In this document: piece by piece, positions 16,749 to 26,183 of the stretch
Numbering within the stretch: the stretch's first letter is position 1
How the letters are laid out: each line of letters starts with the position of its first letter
Assembly (NCBI RefSeq): GCF_000157895.3
Contig: NC_022663.1
Location: 248,001 to 312,000, forward strand
Direction: 5' to 3'
Source: Mycobacterium kansasii ATCC 12478
Lineage (GTDB): Bacteria > Actinomycetota > Actinomycetes > Mycobacteriales > Mycobacteriaceae
DNA length: 64,000 bases
Notes under the pieces: model-generated
Database searches by the model: none
Told to the model about the DNA's origin: nothing
Seen by the model: only the letters and a program-made list of their open reading frames with translations
Made by a program: the position numbers and the translations under genes

Positions 16749-18187
16749 CCGGCTCGGTTGCCGAGACCCGCCACCGCCGCGGGCGGATCGTGATCGTCGG
16801 TGCGTCTCTGGCGGGACTGCGGGCGGCTGAGACGTTGCGCAAGAAGGGTTTTCGCGGAAAGTTGACCCTGATCGGCGAAGAGCCCCACGAGCCCTACGAC
16901 CGCCCGCCGCTGTCCAAGCAAGTCCTGACGGGCTACGCGCCGGCCGACCAAACCGCGTTGCCGCGCCTGTGCCGGCTCGATGCCGAATGGCGGCTGGGCG
17001 TCGCCGCCGTCGGCGTGGATCTGGCCGCGCAGCGGGTGCACCTCGCCGACGGTCAGAAAGTTGGCTTCGACCGCATAATGATCGCCACCGGGGCGCGCGC
17101 CCGACCTTGGCCGAACCAAGCGGAAGCCACTCTCGACGGCGTCGGTGTGCTGCGCACGCGCGATGACGCGGCCCGGCTGCGGCAGTACCTGGCCGTCAAG
17201 CCGCGGCGGGTGCTCACCATCGGCGCCGGGTTCATCGGCTCGGAAATCGCATCGGTCTGCCGCGAACTAGACCTGCCCGTGACGGTGGTCGATCGGGGCC
17301 GGGCTCCGCTGGAGAACGCTTTGGGCGGGGTGATCGGCGACGTCGCCGCGACACTGCAACGACAGCACGGCGTCGATCTGCGCTGCGGCGTCACCGTAAC
17401 CGAGTTGGAGGACGATGGGAACGGGCGACTCCGGCGCGCTCACCTGTCCGACGGGACCACGCTCGACGTCGAGGTGGCCGTGGTCGCGCTCGGCTCGCTC
17501 CGCAATACCGAGTGGTTGCACGACTCGGGGCTGGCCGCCGACAGCAACTGGGGTGTGGCCTGCGACCCGGCCTGCCGCGCCTTCGATCTGAACGGCATCG
17601 TCACCGACAATGTCTTCGTCGCAGGCGACGTGGCCCGCGCCGCACACCCGCTCTACGATTTCGAGTTCCTGGGTGTAGAGCACTGGAGCAACGCCGTGGC
17701 CCAGGCCGAGGTCGCGGCCCACAATATGGTGTGCGCCCCCGCCCGGCGCCGTCCCTATCTGGCGGTGCCCACGTTTTGGTCCGCCCAGTTCGGCGTCAAT
17801 ATCAAGTCCGTCGGCGTGCCGCGCTTCGCCGATGAGGTCGTCGTCAGCCAAGGCTCGGTCGATAAACACCGGTTCGTCGCCGCCTACGGCAGGCAAGGCC
17901 GACTCGTCGGGGCTGTCACCGTCAACCAGGGCATGTGGCTGGACTTCTTCGAACGGCTGATCGCCGAATCGGCACCGTTCCCGCCGGCTGCACCCGGTTT
18001 CGACCGACCGGCCGACGCCCAGCCGGTCCCTGCTCGATTCCCGACTCGCGGCCTGCCCAGCCAACAGCCCGACGTCATTCCGATCTGCCACGCATCGAGT
18101 GAGCGCCGCGCGACATTCGCACCGCCGCGGCAACGAGCAAGCCAGTCACGAACCTTTCCTGAGCGGACTGAAAGTGAGGCGTCATGA
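16745..18187 (+). CDS. NAD(P)H-dependent ferredoxin reductase
   Basis: A 480-residue FAD reductase. It has two dinucleotide motifs: VIVGASLAGLRAAE near 16 for FAD and TIGAGFIGSEIASV near 160 for NAD(P)H. PYDRPPLSKQVL is typical of P450 ferredoxin reductases, and VFVAGDVAR near 295 closes the FAD site. After the reductase C-terminal domain comes an unusual Arg/Ser-rich tail of about 60 residues. It overlaps both neighbours by four bases, giving a tightly coupled ferredoxin-reductase-P450 unit. Confidence 0.92.
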   Translation: MTGSVAETRHRRGRIVIVGASLAGLRAAETLRKKGFRGKLTLIGEEPHEPYDRPPLSKQVLTGYAPADQTALPRLCRLDAEWRLGVAAVGVDLAAQRVHLADGQKVGFDRIMIATGARARPWPNQAEATLDGVGVLRTRDDAARLRQYLAVKPRRVLTIGAGFIGSEIASVCRELDLPVTVVDRGRAPLENALGGVIGDVAATLQRQHGVDLRCGVTVTELEDDGNGRLRRAHLSDGTTLDVEVAVVALGSLRNTEWLHDSGLAADSNWGVACDPACRAFDLNGIVTDNVFVAGDVARAAHPLYDFEFLGVEHWSNAVAQAEVAAHNMVCAPARRRPYLAVPTFWSAQFGVNIKSVGVPRFADEVVVSQGSVDKHRFVAAYGRQGRLVGAVTVNQGMWLDFFERLIAESAPFPPAAPGFDRPADAQPVPARFPTRGLPSQQPDVIPICHASSERRATFAPPRQRASQSRTFPERTESEAS

Positions 18188-19371
18188 CGCGACAGTCCGC
18201 GTATCGACAAGTCCTCGACTACGCCAACCGCGCCAACCCATATCCGCTGTACGCCCAGCTGCGGCAGACACCGGTGGCCCGGTACGAGGATGGCAGCTAC
18301 GTCGTCAGCACCCATCGGGAGATCGTGGCTTTGCTTCACGACCCGCGGATCAGCTCCGACATGACCAAGGGCACCCAGCTCGAGCCTGATCTGATTCCGG
18401 GCTTCATCACGCTCGACCCGCCCGAGCACGGCCGGCTGCGCCGCATGGCGATGCGGCATTTCGGTCCGCCGCACCGGGCCGGATGGATCGACGGCATGCG
18501 CGACAAGTTCGCCGACATGGTCGAGCGCCTCATCGACGACTGTCGCGGCCGTGGCCAGATAGACATCGTGGACGACCTGGCGTATCCACTTCCGGTGTCG
18601 GTGATCTGCGACATGCTCGGGGTCCCGCTCGAGGACGAACCCCGGTTCCAGCGCTGGACACAAGACTTCCTCGACGGCGAATTCGGGACACCCCAACAGC
18701 GGCAGCGAGGCGAGCAAGCGATCGCCGAGATGCGGGAATACATCACCGAAATCGCCGAGGCCTATCGCCGCCAGCCGGGGGACAACATACTGTCGCGGTG
18801 GGTCACCGACGACAACCCCGACGGCCAGATGAGCACGACCGAGATCGCCGACACGGGAGTCCTGCTGCTCATCGGCGGCCACGAAACTACCGTCAACCTG
18901 ATCGCCAATGGGATGCTGACCCTACTGCGGCATCCGGAGGTGATGGACCGGCTGCGCCGCGAACCCGACTTCGTCATCCCGTTGGTCGAGGAACTGCTCC
19001 GGTATGAGCCACCCGCACAAATCACGCCGCGGGTTGCCTTGGCCGACATCTCCATTGCCGGGGAGACGATCCCACGGGGCGCGAAAGTCAATCTTCTGCT
19101 TGCCGCGGGAAATCGGGATCCGCGACGCTTCACCGACCCTGACCTGTTCGTGCCCGACCGCCCGGACAATCAACATCTCGGTTTCGGACACGGCATTCAC
19201 GCGTGCTTCGGTGCTCCCATGGCTCGGCTCGAGACACAGATCGCGTTGACCGCACTGGTACGCCGGCTGGAATCACCGCGGCTGGTCGCTGATCCGCCTC
19301 CGTACCGCAGGAATCCTCTGCTGCGCGGGCCACGCCACGTGGTCGTCACGGTGGACGGGGTACGGGACTGA
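18184..19371 (+). CDS. Cytochrome P450 (cassette 1)
   Basis: A 395-residue soluble P450. The I-helix oxygen-activating motif is GGHETT at 231-236, the K-helix is EELLR at 269-273, and the haem loop is FGHGIHACFG with ligand Cys341. SDPPEH is replaced by LDPPEH. The adjacent ferredoxin and reductase imply a self-sufficient three-component monooxygenase. M. marinum encodes a similar ferredoxin/reductase/CYP147 set; which CYP subfamily this is cannot be decided here. Substrate unknown, with fatty acids or polyketides plausible. Confidence 0.93.
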   Translation: MTRQSAYRQVLDYANRANPYPLYAQLRQTPVARYEDGSYVVSTHREIVALLHDPRISSDMTKGTQLEPDLIPGFITLDPPEHGRLRRMAMRHFGPPHRAGWIDGMRDKFADMVERLIDDCRGRGQIDIVDDLAYPLPVSVICDMLGVPLEDEPRFQRWTQDFLDGEFGTPQQRQRGEQAIAEMREYITEIAEAYRRQPGDNILSRWVTDDNPDGQMSTTEIADTGVLLLIGGHETTVNLIANGMLTLLRHPEVMDRLRREPDFVIPLVEELLRYEPPAQITPRVALADISIAGETIPRGAKVNLLLAAGNRDPRRFTDPDLFVPDRPDNQHLGFGHGIHACFGAPMARLETQIALTALVRRLESPRLVADPPPYRRNPLLRGPRHVVVTVDGVRD

Positions 19372-19447
19372 GCTTCGGCTCCGAATCAACAAGGTGAATC
19401 GGATTGCCCCTTTGAAAGCTGGCCCGCGAGGGAGCAGAGTTGGGCTC

Positions 19448-20110
19448 GTGGACTTCGTCTTTCGAGCCGTCGCGACGCCGAGCGCGATGCTTGCCTGCGC
19501 GATCTTCTCCGTGTGCGGGTCGGCGCTGGCCGATCCCGCACCGACGCGGGTGATCACCGCCGTGGCCGTCGGATCCGATGGCCAGCCGATCAATGGGTAC
19601 CGCGAGGCCCCCGCGCAGGGCAACGTCACCGCCGTCGATAGCTGCACGACGGCGTCGCCGTCGGCAGTGGCCGACAACATCTACTATTGCTCGCCGAGCG
19701 CGGCAGATGCCGGAACCTGCTGGCCATCGACGCCGGAATCGCTGCTGTGCGTGGACAATCCGTGGGACCAGCGGCTGCATCGGGTGACCTACGGCGGCCC
19801 GCTCCCACGGGTGCACCCGATCGCGACACCCGATCCGTTCGCGCTGGCACTCGACGACGGGACCCGCTGCCTGCTACGCAACGGCGGTGCCTGGGGCGGC
19901 CGTGACGATGGATACGTCGGCGTCTACGGATGCGGCGCGCCCGACGCGAACCTCGCGGTCTTGTGGCTGCCCAGCCAGGGCGCCGGGACCTGCATCGACC
20001 GCTCGGCGCCGCTGTGGACGGTCAAGGTGGGGCAATTGGGCACACCGGGCGAGCACTTCCCGCCGCCGCAGACTCGCGCGGTGGCCACCGCGTGGTTCGC
20101 CGGAAATTAG
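19448..20110 (+). CDS. Secreted protein of unknown function
   Basis: About 220 residues from GTG 19448, chosen because GGGAGCAGAG precedes it and a signal peptide follows (FRAVATPSAMLACAIFSVCGSALA, cleaved before DPAP). GTG 19394 is an alternative. The mature part has at least six cysteines (SCTT, YYCS, GTCW, LLCV, RCLL, YGCG, GTCI), suggesting disulfides. No catalytic motif recognised. Its stop overlaps the convergent transpeptidase stop by four bases. Confidence 0.7.
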   Translation: MDFVFRAVATPSAMLACAIFSVCGSALADPAPTRVITAVAVGSDGQPINGYREAPAQGNVTAVDSCTTASPSAVADNIYYCSPSAADAGTCWPSTPESLLCVDNPWDQRLHRVTYGGPLPRVHPIATPDPFALALDDGTRCLLRNGGAWGGRDDGYVGVYGCGAPDANLAVLWLPSQGAGTCIDRSAPLWTVKVGQLGTPGEHFPPPQTRAVATAWFAGN

Positions 20111-21393
20111 TTACCGCCGGCGTTCAAGGCGCTGCCCTTGCGCCATTGGTCCCAACTCAGGGTCCAGTCGCCGTTCTGCGACAGTTGCAGCGGCGGTCCT
20201 CCGCTGTTGCGCACCTCGACCACATCACCGGGTACGGCGAAGTCGTAGAACCATTTCGCATTGTCGCCGTTGAGGTTCAAGCATCCGTGCGAAGTATCGG
20301 TATGGCCCTGAGCCCACACCGTCGCGTCGAGCTGATGCAGATAGATGCCGTCGGTGCTGATCCGGGTGGCGTAGTTGATGGTCTCGCGATATCCGAGGCG
20401 GGAATTCTTGGGCAGCCCGAAGGTCGACGAGTCCATCACCACCGGGTTGCCCTTGTCGAGCACGGTATAGATGCCGGGGGGAGTCCAGAACGACAGGGTG
20501 CGCCCACCGACCGTTTCGGTGCCGCCCATTCCCATCGAGGTGGGCATGGTGCGGACCAGCGCGCCGTTGTCGAACACGCTGACCAGCTTGGTGGCATCGT
20601 CGGCAATAGCGATGTGCGAACCGCCGATCCGGAAGGACACCCGGTTGTCTTCCTGCCCGAATATGCCGTTACCCAACGCGATTCCGTAGATCTTTGCCTC
20701 GACGGTGACGGTGGTGTCCGGCGCATAGTAATGCTCGGGTCGCCAATGGGCGTTCTGGTCGTCGACCCAGAACCAGGAGCCGGCGACCGCGGGATCGGTC
20801 GTCACCGCCAGCTGTCGCTCGGCGGCGGCGCGGTCAACGATCTGTTCATCGAAGTGCGCGACGATCACAGTTCCGACGCCGTAAGTGCCGCCCTCGCGCA
20901 ACGGGGCCTCCGAGGTGGTGGTCAGCGAAACCTTGGTCTGGTTGGACGGCCGCAGCGTGGCGAATGACGACACGTGTTCGGCCGCAACGCCGTTGGGACC
21001 CCGGCTGGCAACCGTCAGTGTGTAGGTGCGGCCATAGCCCAGGGGCACGGTGGGTTTCCACACGGTGTTGTCCGGGGTCATGATGCCCGGCACCGGTTTG
21101 CCGCCGTCATTGACCATGCGGACATCGGTCAGCGTTCCCACATCGGCTTTCACCACCACGCGCGCCACCGGGTCGACGTCGTGGGCGTCGGGTCCGGGGG
21201 TGATCGTCACGTGTGCGGGTCCAGACGCCTCTGCCGTGGCCCCGGGCCGACGGCAGTCCGGGCAACCGGGCAACCCGGCGATCCGAATCGCACCGACCAC
21301 CCCGACTACGACGAACACGGCTAGCAGAAAGCGGCGCGGCCAGCTGATGCCCAGTATCCGCCGGACCAACTCAGCACTGTCGTTGCACGTCAT
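20107..21393 (-). CDS. L,D-transpeptidase (LdtB/LppS-like)
   Basis: A 428-residue cell-wall enzyme. Residues 1-40 hold a basic start and a membrane segment (RFLLAVFVVVGVVGAI), then two immunoglobulin-like domains (about 55-250) and a YkuD catalytic domain. The active site is SHGCLNLN, with Cys371 and preceding His, and an upstream His in GIYLHQL. It forms 3-3 cross-links in peptidoglycan. It resembles M. tuberculosis LdtB (LppS) in ending GDW-x-WDQWR. No classical lipobox is seen (LPGC at the expected place is poor). ATG 21393 is preferred over TTG 21465. Confidence 0.9.
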   Translation of the reverse strand: MTCNDSAELVRRILGISWPRRFLLAVFVVVGVVGAIRIAGLPGCPDCRRPGATAEASGPAHVTITPGPDAHDVDPVARVVVKADVGTLTDVRMVNDGGKPVPGIMTPDNTVWKPTVPLGYGRTYTLTVASRGPNGVAAEHVSSFATLRPSNQTKVSLTTTSEAPLREGGTYGVGTVIVAHFDEQIVDRAAAERQLAVTTDPAVAGSWFWVDDQNAHWRPEHYYAPDTTVTVEAKIYGIALGNGIFGQEDNRVSFRIGGSHIAIADDATKLVSVFDNGALVRTMPTSMGMGGTETVGGRTLSFWTPPGIYTVLDKGNPVVMDSSTFGLPKNSRLGYRETINYATRISTDGIYLHQLDATVWAQGHTDTSHGCLNLNGDNAKWFYDFAVPGDVVEVRNSGGPPLQLSQNGDWTLSWDQWRKGSALNAGGN

Positions 21394-21482
21394 TGACGTT
21401 TGTGGTCCCCGGTTTTCGTGTGCTGGCCCGAAGTTGATTTCGGGCGTCGGCAGCTCTGGTATCAAGTAACCCGTGGGTGGGT

Positions 21483-21730
21483 GATCTGAAACCGATGTTG
21501 CGCACCGGGCGAGAGATCATGCCGCCGCCGCGAAAGGGATCTCCGCGGCGCGCAAGCCCACGACGGCGGCGTGGATTGTCAACCGGCTCGTTCTCGGGCA
21601 GCGGGATGTCACGCCAGGGCCGATGCCGATGCCGCGCTGTCCGAACGCAAGGCCCACGAAGCCAGCCGCACCGCGGCGGATCTGGTTAAAGAGGCGAAAT
21701 CACAACTGCAGCCAGACCCTGATCGATAAT
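21483..21730 (+). pseudogene. Frameshifted coding relic upstream of lipoprotein gene
   Basis: Two frames with strongly GC-rich third positions join end to end. The first reads SETDVAHRARDHAAAAKGI, then KPTTAAWIVNRLVLGQRDV. Near 21607-21615 the sense shifts by one base to RADADAALSERKAHEA and ends at a stop at 21728-21730. A stop just before SETDV and the lack of a start suggest decay. It looks like a small helical protein broken by at least one frameshift. M. tuberculosis has a small unknown gene beside lppS; whether this is its relic could not be checked. Confidence 0.4.
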
Positions 21731-21737
21731 CAACACC

Positions 21738-22499
21738 ATGGCCGACGTCCGGATCGCAGCCGCCGCGCGCAATGCGGTGCGGGCCGCGTTGGTCGTGGCC
21801 GGTATTTCCATCGTCTCGGCGTGTGGCCATCCTGCGCCGTCGGAACCGTCGACGACGCTGTCGACGGTCACCGCCGGTGCCACGTCCACCAATCTCCCGG
21901 TAACGGCGTCCCCGACCATCGTCGCCGGCATGTACGGCGACCCCGTCGCGGCCGCCAGGTACTGGCAGCAGCAGTCGCTCGAGGACAACTGCGGGCTGAT
22001 TTCGGTCGCCGACGTGGTCGGTCAAATCACCGGGCACGCGCCGACCGAGCAAGAGATGATCGCGTTGGCGGAAAGCACTCCTTCGCAGGCCAACCCGGGG
22101 CCGATATATGCCCCCGCCGACGACCCGAGCCACGCCAACGGCACCGGGGGCATCGAGCTGGGGGACACGGTCGTACTGCTGGCGCACTACGGCATCACAT
22201 CCTTGATGACCGATACCACGCACCCCGATCAGACCGGGCTGCCCGCCCTGCAGCGGTACCTCACCGATAACCGCAAGATCATCGCCTGGGTCAATTCCGC
22301 GGTCATCTGGAACAGTGACGATCAGCGCAGCACGGCCGACCACTTCCTCGTCGTCACCGGGATCGACACCAACAACGAGATCGTCCACCTCAACGACCCC
22401 GGCGCCGACCATGCCGACGAGCAGGTCGCCGTGACCGCCTTCACGGCGGCCTGGCGCACCGGCGGGGATTCGATCGTGGTCACTGCCGCCGCAGGTTGA
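21738..22499 (+). CDS. Lipoprotein with C39-like cysteine peptidase domain
   Basis: A 253-residue predicted lipoprotein: signal segment, then lipobox VSAC with Cys29, then a Thr/Ser-rich linker to about 62. The domain that follows has DNCGLISVADVVG with Cys85 and STADHFLVVTGID with His near 202, the Cys-His arrangement of peptidase C39-like (C39_2) domains. LNDPGA fits the later Asp position. It would be anchored outside the membrane. Substrate unknown. A strong hairpin follows. Confidence 0.78.
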   Translation: MADVRIAAAARNAVRAALVVAGISIVSACGHPAPSEPSTTLSTVTAGATSTNLPVTASPTIVAGMYGDPVAAARYWQQQSLEDNCGLISVADVVGQITGHAPTEQEMIALAESTPSQANPGPIYAPADDPSHANGTGGIELGDTVVLLAHYGITSLMTDTTHPDQTGLPALQRYLTDNRKIIAWVNSAVIWNSDDQRSTADHFLVVTGIDTNNEIVHLNDPGADHADEQVAVTAFTAAWRTGGDSIVVTAAAG

Positions 22500-22507
22500 G
22501 CGAAAAC

Positions 22508-22540
22508 GACACCCCGCGAACCGGCGGCTCGCGGGGTGTC
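22508..22540. terminator. Strong bidirectional hairpin
   Basis: A perfect 12-bp stem (GACACCCCGCGA / TCGCGGGGTGTC) with a 9-base loop sits between the lipoprotein stop (22499) and the convergent katG stop (22560). No T-run follows. It probably terminates both transcripts. Confidence 0.8.
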
Positions 22541-22559
22541 GCTCGGTCGCGCCGGCGGA

Positions 22560-24800
22560 TCAGGCGAGATCGAACCGGTCGTTGTTCATGACCTTGACCC
22601 AGGCCGCGACAAAGTCCTCGACGAACTTGCCCGCGTTGTCGTCCTGGGCGTAGACCTCGGCCAGTGCGCGCAACACCGAATTCGACCCGAACACCAGGTC
22701 ATTGGCGGTCGCGGTCCACTTCAGATTGCCCGTGGCCCGGTCATGACCTTCGTATATGTTCTCCGCGGCCTCCGAGGGCTTCCACTCCGTACCCATGTCG
22801 AGCAGGTTGACGAAGAAGTCATTGGTCAACGCGCCCGGCCGGTCGGTGAATACACCGTGCTTGTTGCCCCCGTGGTTGGCACCGAGGGCACGCAACCCGC
22901 CGACCAGCACCGTCATCTCCGGAGCCGTCACCCCCAGCAGGTATGCCCGCTCGACCAGCAGGTGCTCGAGCGGAGCCTTCTCGCCGGGACGCACGTAGTT
23001 GCGGAACCCATCGGCCCGTGGTTCGAGCACCGCGAACGACTCCACGTCGGTGTTCTCCTGCGAGGCGTCGGTTCGCCCGGGGGCGAAATGCACCGAGATC
23101 TCATAGCCGGCGTCCTTGGCCGCCTTCTCCACCGCCGCGGATCCGGCCAGCACGATCAGGTCGGCCAGCGAGATCTTCTTACCGCCGGATGCCGATCCGT
23201 TGAACTCCTGCTGGATGCGCTCCAGCACGGGCAGCACCTGCTGCAACTCGGCGGGCTCGTTGGCCTCCCAACTCTTCTGCGGCTCGAGCCGCAACCGGCC
23301 TCCGTTGGCGCCGCCCCGCTTGTCGGTACGGCGGAAACTTCCCGCAGCCGACCATGCCGTCTTGACCAGTTGCGGGACGGACAAGCCGGATTCGAGCACC
23401 TTGCTCTTGAGCGCGGCGACATCCTGCTCGTCGACCAGCTCGTGGTCGACGGCCGGAACCGGGTCCTGCCACAGCTGCGGCTCGGCAACCCACGGACCCA
23501 GGTAGCGGCTGATCGGCCCCATGTCGCGGTGCAGCAGCTTGTACCACGCCTTGGCGAATGCCTCTTGCAACTCCTCGGGGTGATCCAGCCAACGCCGGGT
23601 GATGTCGCGGTAGATCGGCGACTCGCGGAGCGAGATGTCGGTGACCAGCATCGTCGGGACGCGGCCCGGTCCGCCGAACGGGTCGGGGATGGTGCCGGCG
23701 CCGGCGCCGTCCTTAGCGGTGAACTGCCAGGCTCCGGCTGGGCTCTTGGTCAGCTCCCACTCGTAGCCGTACAGGGTTTCCAGGAAGGAGTTGTCCCACT
23801 TGGTCGGTGTGGGTGTCCAGACGACCTCCAGGCCGCTGGTCATGGCGTCCTTGCCCTTGCCGCTGCCGTAGGAACTCTTCCAGCCCAGCCCCTGTTGCTC
23901 GATTGGGGCGGCCTCCGGCTCGGGGCCGACCAACTCGGGATCGCCGCGCCCGTGGGTCTTGCCGAAGCTGTGCCCACCCACGATCAGGGCTGCCGTCTCC
24001 TCGTCGTTCATCGCCATCCGGCCGAACGTTTCGCGGATGTCGATCGCCGCGGCGATCGGATCCGGCTTGCCCTCGGGGCCTTCGGGATTGACGTAGATCA
24101 GGCCCATGGTGGTGGCTCCGTAGGGCTGGGCAAGGTCACGTTCGCCCGAGTAGCGCTTGTTGGTGCCCAACCATTCGTCCTCTTCGCCCCAGAGGATTTC
24201 TTCGGGCTCCCAGACGTCTTCGCGGCCGAAGCCGAAGCCGAAGGTCTTGAATCCCATCGATTCCAGGGCGACGTTGCCGGCGAAGATGATCAGGTCCGCC
24301 CAGGAGATCTTGTTGCCGTGCTTCTTCTTGACCGGCCACAGCAGCCGGCGGGCCTTGTCCAGGCTGGCGTTGTCCGGCCAGCTGTTGAGCGGGGCGAACC
24401 GCTGCATACCCTGGCCACCGCCGCCGCGGCCGTCGTGAATGCGATAAGTGCCCGCGGCGTGCCAGCTCATCCGGATGAACAGGCCGCCGTAGTGACCGTA
24501 GTCGGCGGGCCACCAGTCCTGTGAGGTGGTCATCACCTCGACCAGGTCCGCCTTGAGCGCGTCGACGTCGAGCTTGGCGAACTCACTGGCGTAGTCAAAG
24601 TCCGCGCCCAGCGGGCTGGCCGCCGGCGGGTTCGGGTGCAGCATCGACACGTCGATCTGATCGGGCCACCAGTCGCGGTTCGTCAGCGGCGCATGCGCCT
24701 TGGGCTTGGGCGACGGGATCGCCGGGTTTTCGCTCTCACTGGTGCTCGCCGTGTTCGAATCCGGGTGCGGCGGGCGGCTTTCGGATGTATCGGATGACAC
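22560..24800 (-). CDS. katG: Catalase-peroxidase KatG
   Basis: A 746-residue haem enzyme that removes hydrogen peroxide and activates isoniazid in M. tuberculosis. The distal site is RMSWHAAG (Arg110, Trp113, His114); proximal His is in VGGHSFGKTHG. The Tyr and Met of the Met-Tyr-Trp adduct lie in GLIYVNPEG and FGRMAMND. The residue matching Ser315, the common resistance site, is Ser (MTSGLEV). The GTG at 24800 is chosen for GGAAGGA upstream and for matching family length. The N-terminus has a Ser/Pro-rich extension of a few residues. It lies 34 bases after furA in the same operon. Confidence 0.97.
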   Translation of the reverse strand: MSSDTSESRPPHPDSNTASTSESENPAIPSPKPKAHAPLTNRDWWPDQIDVSMLHPNPPAASPLGADFDYASEFAKLDVDALKADLVEVMTTSQDWWPADYGHYGGLFIRMSWHAAGTYRIHDGRGGGGQGMQRFAPLNSWPDNASLDKARRLLWPVKKKHGNKISWADLIIFAGNVALESMGFKTFGFGFGREDVWEPEEILWGEEDEWLGTNKRYSGERDLAQPYGATTMGLIYVNPEGPEGKPDPIAAAIDIRETFGRMAMNDEETAALIVGGHSFGKTHGRGDPELVGPEPEAAPIEQQGLGWKSSYGSGKGKDAMTSGLEVVWTPTPTKWDNSFLETLYGYEWELTKSPAGAWQFTAKDGAGAGTIPDPFGGPGRVPTMLVTDISLRESPIYRDITRRWLDHPEELQEAFAKAWYKLLHRDMGPISRYLGPWVAEPQLWQDPVPAVDHELVDEQDVAALKSKVLESGLSVPQLVKTAWSAAGSFRRTDKRGGANGGRLRLEPQKSWEANEPAELQQVLPVLERIQQEFNGSASGGKKISLADLIVLAGSAAVEKAAKDAGYEISVHFAPGRTDASQENTDVESFAVLEPRADGFRNYVRPGEKAPLEHLLVERAYLLGVTAPEMTVLVGGLRALGANHGGNKHGVFTDRPGALTNDFFVNLLDMGTEWKPSEAAENIYEGHDRATGNLKWTATANDLVFGSNSVLRALAEVYAQDDNAGKFVEDFVAAWVKVMNNDRFDLA

Positions 24801-24834
24801 AGCATTCCTTCCGGGTGAGTGAAACGGGCTGCGA

Positions 24835-25287
24835 TCACGGCTGTGATCGAGGTACTGCGGTCGAGCAGTCGGGGCACATGCCCCAGTAGATGACTTCGGC
24901 CTCGTCGAGAACGAAGCCATCAAGAACATCGCCGTCGTCCGCGGGAGTCAGGCACGGCGCATCCCCGACCGCACAGTCGATGTCGGCGATCACTCCGCAC
25001 GAGCGGCACACGACGTGATGGTGGTTGTCGCCGACTCGGGACTCGTAACGGGCCACCGACCCCGAGGGCTGGATCCGGCGGATCAGGCCTACCGAGGTGA
25101 GCGCATTGAGCACGTCGTACACCGCCTGGCGGGAAACGTCGGGCAGGCCGGTGCGTACCGCCGAGAAGATTGTTTCGGTGTCGGCGTGCGGGTGGGCGTC
25201 TACGGCTTCGAGCACGGCCAGCCGGGGCCGGGTGACACGCAGGTCGGCCATTCGCAGCTTTTGTGTGTAGTGCGCCGTTGACGCCAC
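24835..25287 (-). CDS. furA: FurA, redox/metal-sensing repressor of katG
   Basis: A 150-residue Fur-family regulator. It has a winged helix (LRVTRPRLAVLEAV to DVSRQAVYDVLNAL), the metal motif DNHHHVVCRSCG and a late CPDC pair. The sequence is very close to M. tuberculosis FurA. It represses its own promoter, with katG co-transcribed, and is relieved by oxidation. GTG 25287 is the start. A palindrome about 21 bases upstream is the likely operator. Confidence 0.96.
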   Translation of the reverse strand: MASTAHYTQKLRMADLRVTRPRLAVLEAVDAHPHADTETIFSAVRTGLPDVSRQAVYDVLNALTSVGLIRRIQPSGSVARYESRVGDNHHHVVCRSCGVIADIDCAVGDAPCLTPADDGDVLDGFVLDEAEVIYWGMCPDCSTAVPRSQP

Positions 25288-25307
25288 TTCGCCACTATGA
25301 CGCCTTA

Positions 25308-25324
25308 TCTTGAATCAGTCAAGA
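25308..25324. promoter_or_regulatory. Probable FurA operator
   Basis: TCTTGA-ATCAG-TCAAGA is an AT-rich inverted repeat with perfect 6-bp arms, starting 21 bases before the furA GTG. Mycobacterial FurA binds an AT-rich site immediately upstream of its own gene. The assignment is by position and family knowledge. Confidence 0.65.
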
Positions 25325-25452
25325 CTTCTGGGGGTGGGATTTGGCGAATCCCCTCGGGGACCATCGCTGTCGGCTGCGACCGGTCGGACCATCAGGCGTC
25401 GTTCGCCTCGACGCATCGGCTCATGAGTTCAATGGCCTTGCGGCGCAAGCAG

Positions 25453-25479
25453 TGAGCCGCGATTGTGGATCGCGGCTCA
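25453..25479 (-). terminator. Hairpin containing the stop codon of the SRPBCC gene
   Basis: A perfect 11-bp stem (TGAGCCGCGAT / ATCGCGGCTCA) with a 5-base loop starts inside the stop codon of the gene ending at 25477 on the minus strand. It is well placed as its terminator. Confidence 0.7.
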
Positions 25480-25953
25480 ACCGCTGACCAAGCGCTCCAG
25501 CGTCTGTAGCGACGCGGCCAGGTAGGCCTCCGAAAACGGAGGCATCCCGCCGACCTGGTCGCGAAAACTCTGCGGAGTGGCACTCCAGTCGTAGGTGAGA
25601 GTGACGTCGGTGTGCTCCCCCCTGGGGACCAGGTCATAACGCCACCACCAACCGCCGGCAACGTGGTTTCCTGCGGTGTCGAGCTGGCCCGGCAACCAGC
25701 CGATGGCGCGGTCCCGGTCGAAGACATTGACCAAGTTGTAGGTGACGTAGTCACCACCGGCTTCAGTCAAGTACATATTCATCGCGAAGACCTGACCGCG
25801 GCCGGTGATCGGTGCGGCGTCGACGGCGTCGCGGACCCAATCGCCGGGCTCGGTGTCCCGATGGCGTGACGGCTCGACCAGAACTGCGAAAACCTCCGCC
25901 GGTGTCGCGGCGATGATGCGGCTGACGACAAACCGCTCTGGATTCATGTTCAT
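25477..25953 (-). CDS. SRPBCC (START-like) family protein
   Basis: A 158-residue single-domain protein of the polyketide cyclase/AHSA1-like fold: FVVSRIIAATPAEVFAVLVEP at the start, a central run of beta-strands and a C-terminal helix (EAYLAASLQTLERLV). These cavities bind lipids or other hydrophobic ligands. GAGGA lies 6 bases before ATG 25953. No signal peptide. Ligand unknown. Confidence 0.82.
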   Translation of the reverse strand: MNMNPERFVVSRIIAATPAEVFAVLVEPSRHRDTEPGDWVRDAVDAAPITGRGQVFAMNMYLTEAGGDYVTYNLVNVFDRDRAIGWLPGQLDTAGNHVAGGWWWRYDLVPRGEHTDVTLTYDWSATPQSFRDQVGGMPPFSEAYLAASLQTLERLVSG

Positions 25954-26183
25954 GCGTTGTCCTCGGTCCACAGGCGCGCCCGATTACTTGTCGCGAAAGT
26001 CCAGCCAACCACACCGGGAGCCCACCCCTCCTTGCGCCCCGGCCCTGGTCTGGCGCACCCGACGGGCGGGGTACGAACGGGTGGATGGCCCGCCGGCTGG
26101 TTTGATGGATAACACGGGGAGAATGGTGCAGACCGGTGCATGCCACCGCGGGGGCCTCAGGGGGGCCAGAAAGGCACACGATC

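Noticed and set aside
22536..24524. Long plus-strand open frame antisense to katG (about 660 codons)
   Set aside because: It is the mirror of a highly GC-biased katG; its translation has no recognisable domain, and katG and its furA operon context are certain.
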